In this document: positions 23,033 to 33,010 of the stretch, in pieces
Position numbering within the stretch: the stretch's first letter is position 1
Layout of the letters: the number at the start of each line of letters is the position of its first letter
Assembly: GCF_910592395.1 (NCBI RefSeq)
Contig: NC_088322.1
Span: forward strand, 3,038,001 to 3,102,000
DNA from: Lineus longissimus
Taxonomy: Eukaryota; Nemertea; Pilidiophora; Heteronemertea; Lineidae
Reading direction: 5' to 3'
Length of the DNA stretch: 64,000 bases
Notes under the pieces: generated by a model
The model's database searches: none
What the model saw: the letters and a program-made list of their open reading frames with translations, nothing else
What the model was told of the DNA's origin: nothing
Program-made: the position numbers and the translations under genes

Positions 23033-23504
23033 ACAGTGTTCATCATGATCAGTACAGGAGGCTATTTCGTATATTAAAGGGGTAGACCGTTCGATTAAAT
23101 CGTGGTCCGATTAAATAGAAATCCACTTATACACAGGGCCGTAGTGCATTAATTTCGCCTACGACTTTGCTGAAACTTGGTATTTATGGTGTTGTAGATC
23201 AGTCTACACAACGGTTATGTTGAATTTTTCATTTAGTGCGTATTTCTGCAATTAGAAATTTTCAATATCAAACATTTTAACGAACGGCTTATGCCTTTAA
23301 AGGCTGAATCAAGCTAACTGGCCTGGACATCCTGTTATCTATATAATAATACTGGAAGGGGGACGAATAAAGTCACACTTAGAGGCGTTGGATTGCCTTG
23401 AAATTTTGCATGAATTGTGGTGACACCTTACCCTGATGCAACGTCTTGGTTTTGTTCAAAAATATACTTCAGCGGAGCAGTAATGAGAGATTTTTAATCG
23501 GACA
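23033..23504. other. No gene seen
   Basis: Downstream sequence of the Pro/Gln-rich gene. It contains no open frame of note and no copy elsewhere in the window. Confidence 0.4.
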
Positions 23505-24376
23505 CTGTCAATTCTCCTTACCACTTACAGAAGCCAAGCCATTGCTGTTAAATTATGCAGGGGCTTAATAAATTATCTGCACTCCCTCTGGGGTGAATAA
23601 CATTACCTTTTGAACAGCTGGCTGTAGGGGGATGATTGGAACAGCCGGTATACCTGCTGACCTGCTGCACTCCCTCTGGGGTGAATAACATTACCTTTTG
23701 AACAGCTGGCTGTAGGGGGATGATTGGAACAGCCGGTATACCTGCTGACCTGCTGAACCCAGGTTAATGTTATTTTCAATCCACGATTTCGCGGGAAATG
23801 AAATTGTAAACAAACGCATGTGTGCAGTTCAAATGTAAACAAAAATGTATTTTTGGTACTTCGGTTGCTGGACTTGGGTTTTCCCGCAGTTAGGAGCTGG
23901 GGTCAAATTGATGGTCTATTGTTTATGGATGCTGTTTTAGTTAGAGCTAGCCCTTGATTATGAAGGAATTTTCAAATGAAGGTGACCATGGTCTGTGTAT
24001 CTGAAGAGGCACTCTGAACTTGGCATGGCCTTATCAAGGAGCTGCTCACGATGCTGAACTTCTAGCTTGCCTTTCAAGTGCCTTGCCCGAGACATTTGGA
24101 AGCCGACGCATGTGAAGGCCTATCTGAGTTCTCCTTCTCCGTATAAAAAGGGGCATATTGCTGACTGAGGAACGAGGCATATTGACATTGCCTCATCTAT
24201 CGGACCAATTGATACACTTTTTATGCACACATACAGCACGCCACAGCTAGGTCCGAGTCTGTGGACAAATGGTTGGTTTAATTTGCCTCTTCAATATTGC
24301 TCCTTTGATATTGCATTAGATTTTCATTGCAATTCAATCTAATCAAGATATAGCCCATTTGAACCTGCCTGCGCCA
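23505..24376 (+). repeat. Dispersed noncoding repeat, copy 1 (inverted relative to 48443-49351)
   Basis: Reverse-complementary to 48443-49351 along its whole length. Shared landmarks are CTGTCAATTCTCCTTACCAC at one end, the ccggtatacctgctgacctgctg block, aaacaaacgcatgt, ggtgaccatggtct, and attttcattgcaattcaatct near the other end. It is noncoding. The other copy lies inside the Helentron-like element at 47858, so this segment may be a piece of a related element. Confidence 0.8.
23577..23752 (+). repeat. 88-bp direct duplication
   Basis: The block beginning ctgcactccctctggggtg and ending acctgctgacctg is present twice with a period of 88 nt, at 23577 and 23665. The second family copy at 49180-49280 has it only once, so the duplication is specific to this locus and recent. 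Confidence 0.9.
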
Positions 24377-25318
24377 CGGGTATAATGCTAGTCATTCAAA
24401 TAATGTCTATGAAATACTGGGCCTGTTTTTTCATTACAGTTACTGGCGTGAATCACCAATTCTTTCTAAAGATGCGCCCACCTGTTCGGAAGCTAGATAT
24501 TTATACAGTAGGGCATCGGCATCCTCTATCGGCGTTGCACCATGCTGCTACCAGTTTTGGTGGTTGTTCACCAAGTCTTTGTACTACTGCGCCGAGAGTG
24601 TTCGGCAGGATATTTATTTCTTCTTTACTAACGTTACACCACAACATCATTGTAATAAATACATGTATGATGTAAGCTACTTCTTATTCAAATATTAGTC
24701 CTCGTCCATCCTTGGGTAATGGGACAATCCATTCCCTCTCTTAACTCCTTCAGTTGACCATCGCTATAAAATCATTCTTTGCCAGTGATATCGCCCACCT
24801 TTTCATCCTGCCCATCATTGATGAAAGAACAAAGATATCGGCGCAAAACGGATTTCCACAGTCTCAATTGTCCAATTCTCTTGCCCCGATAATGAAATAC
24901 ATGTAAGTCACAACTACCTGAAAAACAAACATGCTCCACTTTCCATATTCAACAACTTCCTACCAACTGGACAAGTGCTTCAAGATTATCAGTATCAGTA
25001 CAGTGTACATGTAATCAATATATAACCATTCTTCTTGCCTGACTGTCTTCACATGATACCTCTTAGGTTTTGAGCCATACGTTATTTTTCACAGGGCACC
25101 TTCTCCCCAAAACTGAATACTTACGATGTTATTTCCGCCACAGGCTTGACGACAAGCGCTCCCACACTTGCTCTATACAATTCCTTTACCATTCTATCAC
25201 ATTCTCATTGTGAAAAGTCCCCTCCACTTCTTATACAAATTAACTAGTTCTCAAACAACAACTGGACAGATAACATTTCATTCCAAAATCAGGGACTTCT
25301 CCAACACTCCTAGACAAT
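24377..25318. other. No gene recognised
   Basis: The open frame 24385-24675 (96 codons) has no motif and atypical composition. The rest is AT-rich with polypyrimidine stretches. No repeat partner is visible in the window. Confidence 0.4.
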
Positions 25319-26362
25319 AATGAAATGGCCAGGGCCATTGTGCTCACCTCATGTGGAGGAAAGATGGATAAAGAGCATGGTATTGTGTCATGTAGTGTTA
25401 GGTTTGATGTAGGTCCAAGCAATTACAATTTCCCCAAAATGGCCAATTTACATAACATTCGACCTCTGTGACCTTGAAAAGTAGGTCAAATCAAAGAAGA
25501 CCCGGGTGACACATTGAATGGTTGTTAGAATTAGATGTACCTATGATATAAAATTGGTGCCAATCGGGCAAGTCATTACTAGGAATAATGGCATTTTGAA
25601 GAATTTAGGATTTGGCCCCCTCCCTGGAGGCCAAACGGCAAATCAGATCGCACCAAACTTCGGTACCTGAGATCACCTGACCAAGGGGTACATGTGTACC
25701 TAATTTTTGATCGATAGTCATTGCAGTTAAGAAACGTGCCATAGTTACGGCCTGACGGCGAATTTACGCCATTTGACCTTTGTGACCTTGACAAGAAGGT
25801 CAAATTAAAAACCTGTGTGACATATACTGTAAGGTGGTTAGATGTACCCATGATATCAAATTGGTGGCAATCGGGCAAGAAGTTAAGGAATAATCACATT
25901 TTTTTTTTAGGTTTTTGGATTTTGCCCCCTGGTGGTCAAGTGGTGAATCATATTGGACCAAACTTCGGTCCCTGAGATCACCTGACTAAGGGGTAAATGT
26001 GTACCAAATTTGGTATCAATAGTCATTGCAGTTTAGAAACGTGCCATCGTTACATCCTAACGGCCAATTTACACCATTTGACCTCTGTGACCTTGAAAAG
26101 AAGGTCAAATCAAAAACCCGGAGGATATATGATGCACATTTGCTAGAAGTACCTACCATATTTTTTTCAAAATTTCCCGACTACTATTAAGGGAGATATT
26201 GCATATTTTCACTTTAAACGTTTGGCCCCCTGGTGGCCAAACCATGAAACGAATCGGACCGAAACTTGGTCTCCAAGGTGTCATTACATAAGGGTACATG
26301 TGTACCAAGTTTCAACTCAATAGCTCTAACAGTTACGAAACGTGCCCTGCTAACGGACGACG

Positions 26363-26424
<62 letters not shown>

Positions 26425-26481
26425 ACGACGGACGCCACGGTATGGGATAAGCTCACCTCTGCTAAGAGGTGAGCTAAAAAG
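25319..26481 (+). repeat. Noncoding tandem-subunit repeat, copy B, with complete 3' hairpin (Helentron-like)
   Basis: Full-length relative of 607-1731: three ~300-bp subunits, then a longer GAC run (about 26357-26432) and the 3' end ggtatgggataa-GCTCACCTCT-gcta-AGAGGTGAGC-taaaaa. The hairpin stem (26451-26460 and 26465-26474) is a perfect 10 bp with a 4-nt loop. GCTCACCTC also occurs near the 5' end (25342-25350) as a subterminal inverted repeat. A short hairpin near the 3' end plus short asymmetric inverted repeats without a transposase suggests a nonautonomous Helitron/Helentron-type element. That assignment is inference. Confidence 0.75.
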
Positions 26482-26967
26482 GTGCAAGGACAGTAATGAC
26501 AGTCCCAATTCACCTCTGCTGGTACCCGGCAAAACATGACACCAAAAACACAAACATGTATCACTCAATCGCCTTAGAATATCATGTTTCTGAAAATCCA
26601 ACGACAACCATTCTCACGTCATCTTCACAGGATTCTAGAGGTGGGATGGGGAAGAAGGCATTGAACTTTCAGGGATGCTGCATTCATGCAGATGGCACCA
26701 CCTAGCAGGCAGCGGTACCACATCAGTCTTCACATCATTAAAGCCCTATGATCACCACAGGAGAAAAACCATCCACCATTGCCACCCCAAACCCACAAAT
26801 ACAACCCTACAAGTCGAGAACACCCTCCATATGGCCAAACTCACTGCTCCTTACTAAATAAGCTCAAATAACCAAACCCAGCTTGTTCCGAAAACTCTGG
26901 GTTACTAGTATACGAGTATTGAGAGAAAGAGGTGGAGGAAATATTGTATGTTGATTTTTATTTTATC
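26482..26967. other. No gene seen
   Basis: Sequence between two noncoding elements. Short open frames carry no motif. Confidence 0.4.
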
Positions 26968-27130
26968 AACAAGAGGCCCAATGGCCTGGCGCTCAGCTGA
27001 AATGTGTTGCAAACCAAACTCAGATAACGGTACCATACAGTATAATTGACAAATACGCAATTTTTTCTTTAGTTTGATACCAAACATGACATCCTTAGGC
27101 CTACCCGTCTTGAAGTAGGCCAGTAGGTCA
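26968..27130 (+). repeat. 5' end of a Helentron-like element of the 47858 type
   Basis: AACAAGAGGCCCAATGGCCT, then ggcgctcagctg, matches the start of the element at 47858 (which has AAGGGCCT). It includes the same subterminal GCTCAGCTG (26991-26999). No matching 3' hairpin (cagctgagctaaaaa) follows within this locus, so it is a truncated or rearranged copy. Confidence 0.6.
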
Positions 27131-27340
27131 TGAAAGTGGGTCAGCGCATTTTGCCTCTTCATTACCTTTAGTTTGATACTTAAATGAATCGGGGTTGAAT
27201 GTGATCACATGTTTGTATTCTGAATCACTGATTTGTAGTTCAAAGGTTATGCACTTGTTGTTTATTGTGACATCATGCACATAGCCCTTGAGTTCATTTG
27301 TGCTTGACGTGCAGGTCTTCATACTTGTGCCAGGAGACAT
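27128..27340 (-). CDS. Small open frame, possible OB-fold-like fragment
   Basis: 70 codons from ATG 27340. The pattern LKGYVHDVTINNKCITFELQ, then EYKHVITFNPDSF, has the alternating strand character and order (G-Y-V-x6-K-x-I-T-F-E-L-Q) of the short OB-like N-termini I associate with repeat-borne proteins in marine invertebrates. The association is from memory. A possible intron with GT at its 5' end follows the last codons (caaactaaaggtaatgaag). The product and its function are unknown, and it may be a pseudogene exon of the truncated element here. Confidence 0.3.
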   Translation of the reverse strand: MSPGTSMKTCTSSTNELKGYVHDVTINNKCITFELQISDSEYKHVITFNPDSFKYQTKGNEEAKCADPLS

Positions 27341-27610
27341 CTTGGATGGAGTAACTGAAATTATGAGCAGATGAATATATCAATCATGGTAAACCAAGAT
27401 GTGAGGAAAACATGTCATCCTCTAGTTGTAGATACATGTAATCATGTATGCGGTGATTTTTCATTAATTTCATACTATTTGGACATTTTCACACAGTGGC
27501 TAATATCAGCTGGAGTACTGACAAACTGACCGGTATGCATTTGCCATTCCTCATTGCATGCAAGTTGTGAAGTGTGACGCAACCAACAACACTCAATGTT
27601 TCCTTATCTT

Positions 27611-28053
27611 GAGACAAGACCACAATTGATTTTTTAAGCCTTTTAGCAGTTAAATTGTCAATGTTTGACCGCGACGCATCAAAGAATGCGTCGACTTGTG
27701 AAACTGAAATTCGGATATGATATACGGGTTAGTCTTGCGAGTAACTGGTGCGATTTAAATTGGTGATTGACCACGGAAATTTTTTTATAATCGACAAATT
27801 AGACAGACTTTGATATTTCCACTGTTTTCAGCCAACTGGCAGAAAAAACTCAAAACACGCCCCCTATTACCCAATTAGCAAAATTTGAAATTAATTTTTT
27901 CATCAAATAATTTCTTTATATCTGTAGACTTGCCACAACAAATATTTTTTCAATACCTCTCCAAATATGTACTTGAGAGTTAAAAACATGCACTCGTCTA
28001 ATTGATAGGCCTCGACCCTCCAACCTATGAATATTCATTAGTGGTCTTGTCTC
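27611..28053. mobile_element. GAGAC-ended 443-bp noncoding element, solo copy
   Basis: Begins GAGACAAGACCAC and ends GTGGTCTTGTCTC, so the tips are a perfect 13-bp inverted repeat. It is flanked by TCTT on both sides (27607-27610 and 28054-28057). The whole 443 bp recurs three times at 34965-37385. The interior is AT-rich and noncoding. It is either a MITE or the terminal repeat of a larger element. Confidence 0.9.
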
Positions 28054-29177
28054 TCTTCCGGTTTAGGCCATGGGCGCCGCCATTTTGAATCCACGTGCCT
28101 GCGCTGAAGTGAAAGTGCCATCGTGGTCGAAAATACAGGACAATATCTCCCATATAATTAGCACTATCAACATAGCCCAAAGATTTTTCCATAATCCCAC
28201 AATATCATACTATCAGATCATCATTACAGTTTCGAAAAACACACCATCGAAACCCTTTTTTCACGCGAAGTTTCGTTCACTTCCTCCTATCCTCTCAACC
28301 ATCACTCAGCTCAGCTCATCGGGTCTGTCAAATTTGTCACCAGCAAACCCCTGCCCGTCTCTCACGATCACCACATTTGAAGCCAAAGTCACTAAATCTC
28401 CGCATCAAGAGGTGCTTTATTTAGCTAAGAACGATAAAAAAATTCACTAACCTTCGCTTCCCGAGCTTAGATACTCTTTAATAAAATGTCCGAACGCCAG
28501 CTACGTACAACGTGCGTTTCGCTTATGACTAACCACTCGGTAATGATATCGATGCGCGCAAGAGCGTTCTTCCTCGATTTAAAAACTGACACCAACTACC
28601 ATATTTCAAACGCCACCGTATTTATTGGTTAGCAGAAACATTACGTATGCAACGTATAACAACCATAAAACACGAAACCGAAGTAAATACTTCTCGTCAG
28701 TGTAAACACGAACTATTTATTCCGGCGGTAGAATCTCTCATCAATACCAACAACCTCGACTCGCTACCACGTCAAGATTGGATCATTAATCTCACAATCG
28801 GTGAATAGTTGACATTCTGTAATGGTTGTATCCATTCCGCTACTCATCAGCGGAGCCTAAGTTTATAAACTTTCACAGCAAAAATATGTATTTTGTCAAA
28901 TACGCGACCATTTCCCCACAAGGTTTTCCTCTTGATACACCCAGGTATTCAGCAATATGCCAATGCATAGTGTAATCTATTCGGTATTGTACGGTGCTAA
29001 ACCTGGAGCGAAGCTGTGTCGATCTGTCCCCTCAAGTGATTACAATACATTCGTCTCCTGAAAGCACGATGGCGGCGCTGCTGAATGAATGAATGGGCTG
29101 GGCGGAGACGAATCTAAAAAGCAAGCATAGCAGTGGTAAAGAGAACTGATATTGAATCGCTAGAATGGTGTATCTTA
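28054..29177. other. Right interior of the 24.6-kb element, no gene supported
   Basis: The open frame 28070-28450 has no recognisable motif, and its composition (gccgccattttgaatcc) looks like promoter or 5' UTR sequence on the other strand. Nothing else stands out before the inverted repeat begins at about 29178. Confidence 0.4.
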
Positions 29178-29509
29178 AAACCCAGCCAGTTTCGAGAAAA
29201 CAGGCTTTTTGTACGACGATTGTAATACATTTTCCTTTAAATATGAAAATTAAAAAGGCTATAACTTTACTTATGGTTGATTTATTTGGTGTTTTGATGG
29301 TATCAGTGGATGTAGCTTAGAGGACAAAAAGGGACATTTGCACTTGATGACCTTTGACCCCCTATTTTGACCCCTCAATTGGCAAAATTTCGCCTGTTCA
29401 CAGCCCTCATCGTGTTCAGCTCGAAAAACTGCTCCAGAAAAAGTATGTGAACTGCTTTTCCTCAAAAATGCCTCATTCATTCACTTTTTCAGGTAATTGT
29501 CCCAGTCTA
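29178..29509 (-). repeat. Right terminal inverted repeat of the 24.6-kb element
   Basis: About 332 bp, uninterrupted, reverse-complementary to the split left repeat. It supplies the empty-site sequence showing that the DDE transposon at 5192 duplicated TAA on insertion. It ends TCCCAGTCTA followed by the TTGA duplication. Confidence 0.9.
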
Positions 29510-30318
29510 TTGAGGGGCTGCTGTCTCTGAACTCTGAGGTTGCATACCGAAAGGCTTGGGCTATCCTCAACGATAGATATGGAGACAAGATCCATCTGGC
29601 TAGAAGTTTCCAAAAACGTCTGGAAGATTGGCCCAAATGTGTTGAACCCAAGGCATTGCAGGAGTTTGCCGACTTTCTTGTCCAGTATGAGGCAACAATG
29701 GCTTCTCTACCAGGACTCTCATCCTTTAATGATCAGGAGCCCATCATTGAAAAACTGTCAACTTATGTAAAACGAGCTTGGGCAAAGGTTGTAGATGACC
29801 ATCGCTTCAGCGGCGATGGCGATGAGGGCCCCATGGACATTTACCCGAGTTTTTCAAGACTATGTAAGTTCTTACAAAGGCAAGCTCGTATTGCCAATAA
29901 CCCAGTCCTAGAATCTGGCCCCAAGGATAAGATCAAATATAGGAGTAAAACCTTTACTAAACGAGATTCATCTGCAAGGGCTACCTCATTTGCTTCAAGG
30001 GCTGAGACAAACAAGCCATTTTCAGCACCACCGGAGGCTGTTCAGCAGAAGTACACACCGAGGTGTTTCAAGTGTGGCAAGTCACACTATTTGGATGGCT
30101 GCCCAGTCTTCAAGGCCCTTCCTCTCAAGGATCGTGTTGAATTTGTAAAAGGGACTGGCCTCTGCATGGGCTGTTTTCGTCGTGGCCACATAAAACGAGA
30201 CTGCACTAGGAAGCAGAACTGTCAAGTGTGCAAACGCATGCACCCAACGCTGATGCATGACTACGCATGGAAACCATCAGAGACATCTACTGTTCATGCC
30301 GTCACGTCTCGAGACTGA
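29510..30318 (+). pseudogene. BEL gag, C-terminal part with zinc knuckles
   Basis: Continues the gag interrupted at 4930. It contains the rest of DUF1759 (AYRKAWAILNDRYGD, SRLCKFLQRQARIANNP) and a nucleocapsid-like tail with two CCHC-type knuckles: CFKCGKSHYLDGCP and CMGCFRRGHIKRDC. A CQVCKRMHPTLMH segment follows, which is typical of BEL/Pao. The frame ends in TGA at 30316-30318 (SRD-stop), but the same frame is open for more than 700 codons downstream as pol. An upstream in-frame start before 29510 belongs to the inserted element, not to gag. Confidence 0.9.
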
Positions 30319-30322
30319 CTAG
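30316..30322 (+). promoter_or_regulatory. Gag-pol stop codon in readthrough-prone context (TGA CTA G)
   Basis: The stop separating gag from pol is TGA followed by CTAGG, with no frame change on either side. UGA-CUA-G is a well-documented leaky stop context in animal readthrough genes and alphaviruses. It may therefore be a programmed gag/pol control signal rather than a mutation. A plain CGA-to-TGA decay is the alternative. Confidence 0.4.
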
Positions 30323-32538
30323 GCAGAGGTGGTGTGCACTCATTGATCGTACCTGTCATTCTATCTCATGAAACGCAACCTATGTACAATACTGTTACTT
30401 ATGCTTTGTTGGACGATCAGTCAAATGCATGCTTCGTTTCAGAGTCACTGTTAGAAGGTATCGGTTGTGCACATTTGGGTGAGGCCACTAAGCTCACTCT
30501 ATCTACAATGTTAGGTGAAAAAACGGTCGAGTCAAACAGAGTTGATGGCAGGGTGGTTAAAGGTTTGCAGGAAAATATGGAAATCATGCTTCCAACTAGT
30601 TTTACTAGAGATATACCAGCTGATCATAGTTTGATCCCAAGAGTGAGCACGGTAAAAGAGTGGCCTCATTTGGTCAAGGTGTCGGGGCAGTTGACCCCCT
30701 ACATGAAAAACACAAGTATTGGTCTGTTGATTGGCAGTAATTGCATGCGCGCTATAAAACCCATAGAAATCGCTCCTGGCGAGTTGGATGATCCTTACGG
30801 TGTGCGCACTGCGCTAGGGTGGGGTGTCGTTGGTGTTGTAGGAAAGTCTGAGGACAGTGGCGATAGTACTAGTAAGCCAAACCTGGGTAGCTGTCAGGTT
30901 GGTCACTTTGCATTCCAAACTCGTGTTAAGGAAGTTAGCCTGCGCCAAGTCGCAAAAATGTTTGAGTACGAGTTTAATGAGCCTGCATCGTGTAGTTTTG
31001 ATAAGTTATCAATAGAATATAACCTGTTCATAAAGGTACACAAAAGAAGTGATGGACACTATGAGATGCCCCTGCCTCTGAAAACATCTGAAGTCAGTTT
31101 GCCAAACAACAAGCTCATGGCCGAAAAGCGTGCTCTTAGTTTAAAGAGAAAAATGATCAAGAACCTGGGTTATAAGAAGGACTATACAGTCTTTATGGAT
31201 ACCCTGATAAAAAAGGGTTACGCTGAACCTGTCCCTGAGGATGAGATAGCTGTAAAGGATGGGAAGGTATGGTACATACCCCACCACGGTGTTTACCACC
31301 CACACAAACCGTCAAAAATCCGTGTGGTCTTTGATTGTTCTGCCGAGTTTGCAGGAGAGGTTCTCAATAGGCATTTACTGCAGGGCCCTGATATGACTAA
31401 CAATCTAGCAGGTGTACTTTGTCGATTTCGTAAGGGTCAGATTGCGATAACATGTGACATCGAAGGAATGTTCCACCAAGTGGCTGTGAATGTAGAACAA
31501 CGCAATCTTGTACGTTTTCTCTGGTGGGAAGGGGGCGATCTCAACACTACTCCAAGGGAATACCGCATAACTGTGCACCTGTTTGGCGCCACTAGCTCAC
31601 CTGGTTGTGCAAACTTTGCCTTAAAGAGAGCCGCCTCAGATCACGAAGAGCAGTATGGTAAGGAGGCAGCTGATTTCGTTCGAAATGAGTTCTACGTCGA
31701 TGATGGTTGTACCTCGAAGGACGGGATCCCCAAGGACACAGTTAACATGATAGAGGGCGCCATTGGAATATGGCGAGAAGGAGGTTTCAGACTTCACAAG
31801 GTGATGTCCATTGACAAGCAAGTCCTGGCCGCCATCCAACACTCCGAGCGTGGAAAAGGGATACAGACCCTTGATTTGTGTAGAGACAGCCTGCCAGTGG
31901 AACGGACCCTAGGAATATTGTGGTGCATAGAGTCGGACACCTTCAATTTCAGGGTGCAGCTTAAGGATAATCCGCTAACACGAAGGGGGATCCTATCCAG
32001 CGTCTGGTCTGTGTATGACCCTTTGGGTCTGGTGTCGCCTTTCATCTTGGTAGGAAAACAAATTTTGAAAGAACTTTGTAAACACGGTGCCGATTGGGAT
32101 GACCCTGTCCCTCAAGAGCTCAGAACGAAGTGGGAGGAATGGAGACAGCAACTCCCAGACTTGGCAAAATTGAAAATTTCCAGGACGTACACTTCACAGG
32201 AACTCAGAAAGGCAAAAACAGTGGAATTACATAACTTTTCAGATGCCAGCATGTCGGGGTATGGTCAGTGTAGCTTTTTGCGCGCGGTCAGTAGCAGTGG
32301 TGAAGTAGAAACTCAGTTGGTCATGTCAAAGTCGCGTGTCACTCCCGCAAAGACTGTGACAATCCCAAGGTTGGAATTGAGCGCTGCACTGGCTTGTGTA
32401 AAAGTCAGTGAATTTCTGGCACATGAGCTTAAGATAGAAAATCTAACACAGTTCTACTACAGTGATAGTAATGTTGCCCTGGGTTACATTTCAAATGATT
32501 CTAAGCGTTTTCATATCTACGTTGCAAACCGTGTTTAG
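30319..32538 (+). pseudogene. BEL pol: protease, reverse transcriptase, RNase H
   Basis: In order: an aspartic-protease-type start (TYALLDDQSNACFVSESLL, DUF1758-like; DD in place of the common DS/DT), ending near LIGSNCM and ALGWGVVG. The RT follows with KIRVVFDCSAEF, LLQGPD, AITCDIEGMFHQV, TVHLFGATSSPGCANF and the catalytic box FYVDDGC (about 31692). The RNase H region is next with HNFSDASMSGYGQ, SRVTPAKTVTIPRLELSAAL and FYYSDSNVALGYI. The frame ends in TAG 32536-32538 within the RNase H tail, and the reading continues in the same frame beyond it (QIRDFTSPGQWRHVAT), so it is a nonsense lesion. Confidence 0.92.
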
Positions 32539-33010
32539 CAAATAAGAGACTTTACAAGCCCAGGACAGTGGAGACATGTTGCCACTGACATCAATCCCGC
32601 AGATCTTGCTTCACGCGGAACCACCGCTGTAGAACTGATGAATAGTACGCTCTGGTGGAAAGGCCCAGAATTCCTTTCTAAGCAAGAACTCCCCTCAGCA
32701 GTGGAAACCCAAGTTGAGCTGTCTCCATCGGACCCTGAAGTCAAGAGATCCGTGACAGTCCTGAAAACAGATGTTTAGAAGGCACCCAGTCCTAATATGA
32801 TTGACAGATTTGAGTCGTGCTCGAGTTGGATGTCACTCAAAGGAGCCATCGCATTGTTGAAAAGACGATGCTCAGGGAAACTAGATAAAGAACTCATTCC
32901 AAACAGAGAAGTGAAAAGCATGCAAGCTGCAGAAGCTCACATCATTCGTCTTGTTCAGGAAGAGGCATTTTCCACTGAGATCAAGAGACTTTCCACAGAG
33001 AAATCAAGGA
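32539..33010 (+). pseudogene. BEL pol: RNase H to integrase linker, with nonsense lesion
   Basis: Same frame as the RT part: INPADLASRGTTAVELMNSTLWWKGP (the usual ADLASRG...WWxGPxFL element), then a second stop, TAG 32776-32778. The frame runs on through SWMSLKGAIALLKRR and EAHIIRLVQEEAFSTEIK. A one-base shift in an A-rich stretch near 33010-33020 moves the reading into the integrase frame. Confidence 0.85.

Larger units (their letters stand above)
4931..29509. mobile_element. 24.6-kb terminal-inverted-repeat element inserted in BEL gag
   Basis: The ends are TAGACTGGGA (4931) and TCCCAGTCTA (29500-29509), flanked by the 4-bp duplication TTGA (4927-4930 and 29510-29513). Removing the element and one TTGA restores an uninterrupted gag frame. 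After a divergent stretch of about 20 bp the inverted repeats match for about 310 bp more. The left one is 4931-5191 plus 10746-about 10840, split by a younger transposon. The right one is about 29178-29509. No DDE or XPG-type transposase of its own is evident. The interior carries a Helitron-like replicase, a spliced unknown gene and dispersed repeats. The terminal TAGAC(C/T)GGGA resembles the Academ-like element at 39076. Confidence 0.9.

Noticed and set aside
28070-28450. 126-codon frame starting MGAAILNPRACAEV
   Set aside because: The gccgccattttgaatcc start is a common UTR or promoter word, with no motif and no homologue in the window.
4931-29509. Polinton/Maverick interpretation of the large inverted-repeat element
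   Set aside because: No protein-primed DNA polymerase, retroviral-type integrase, packaging ATPase or capsid frames are present, the TSD is 4 bp rather than 6, and the tips differ.
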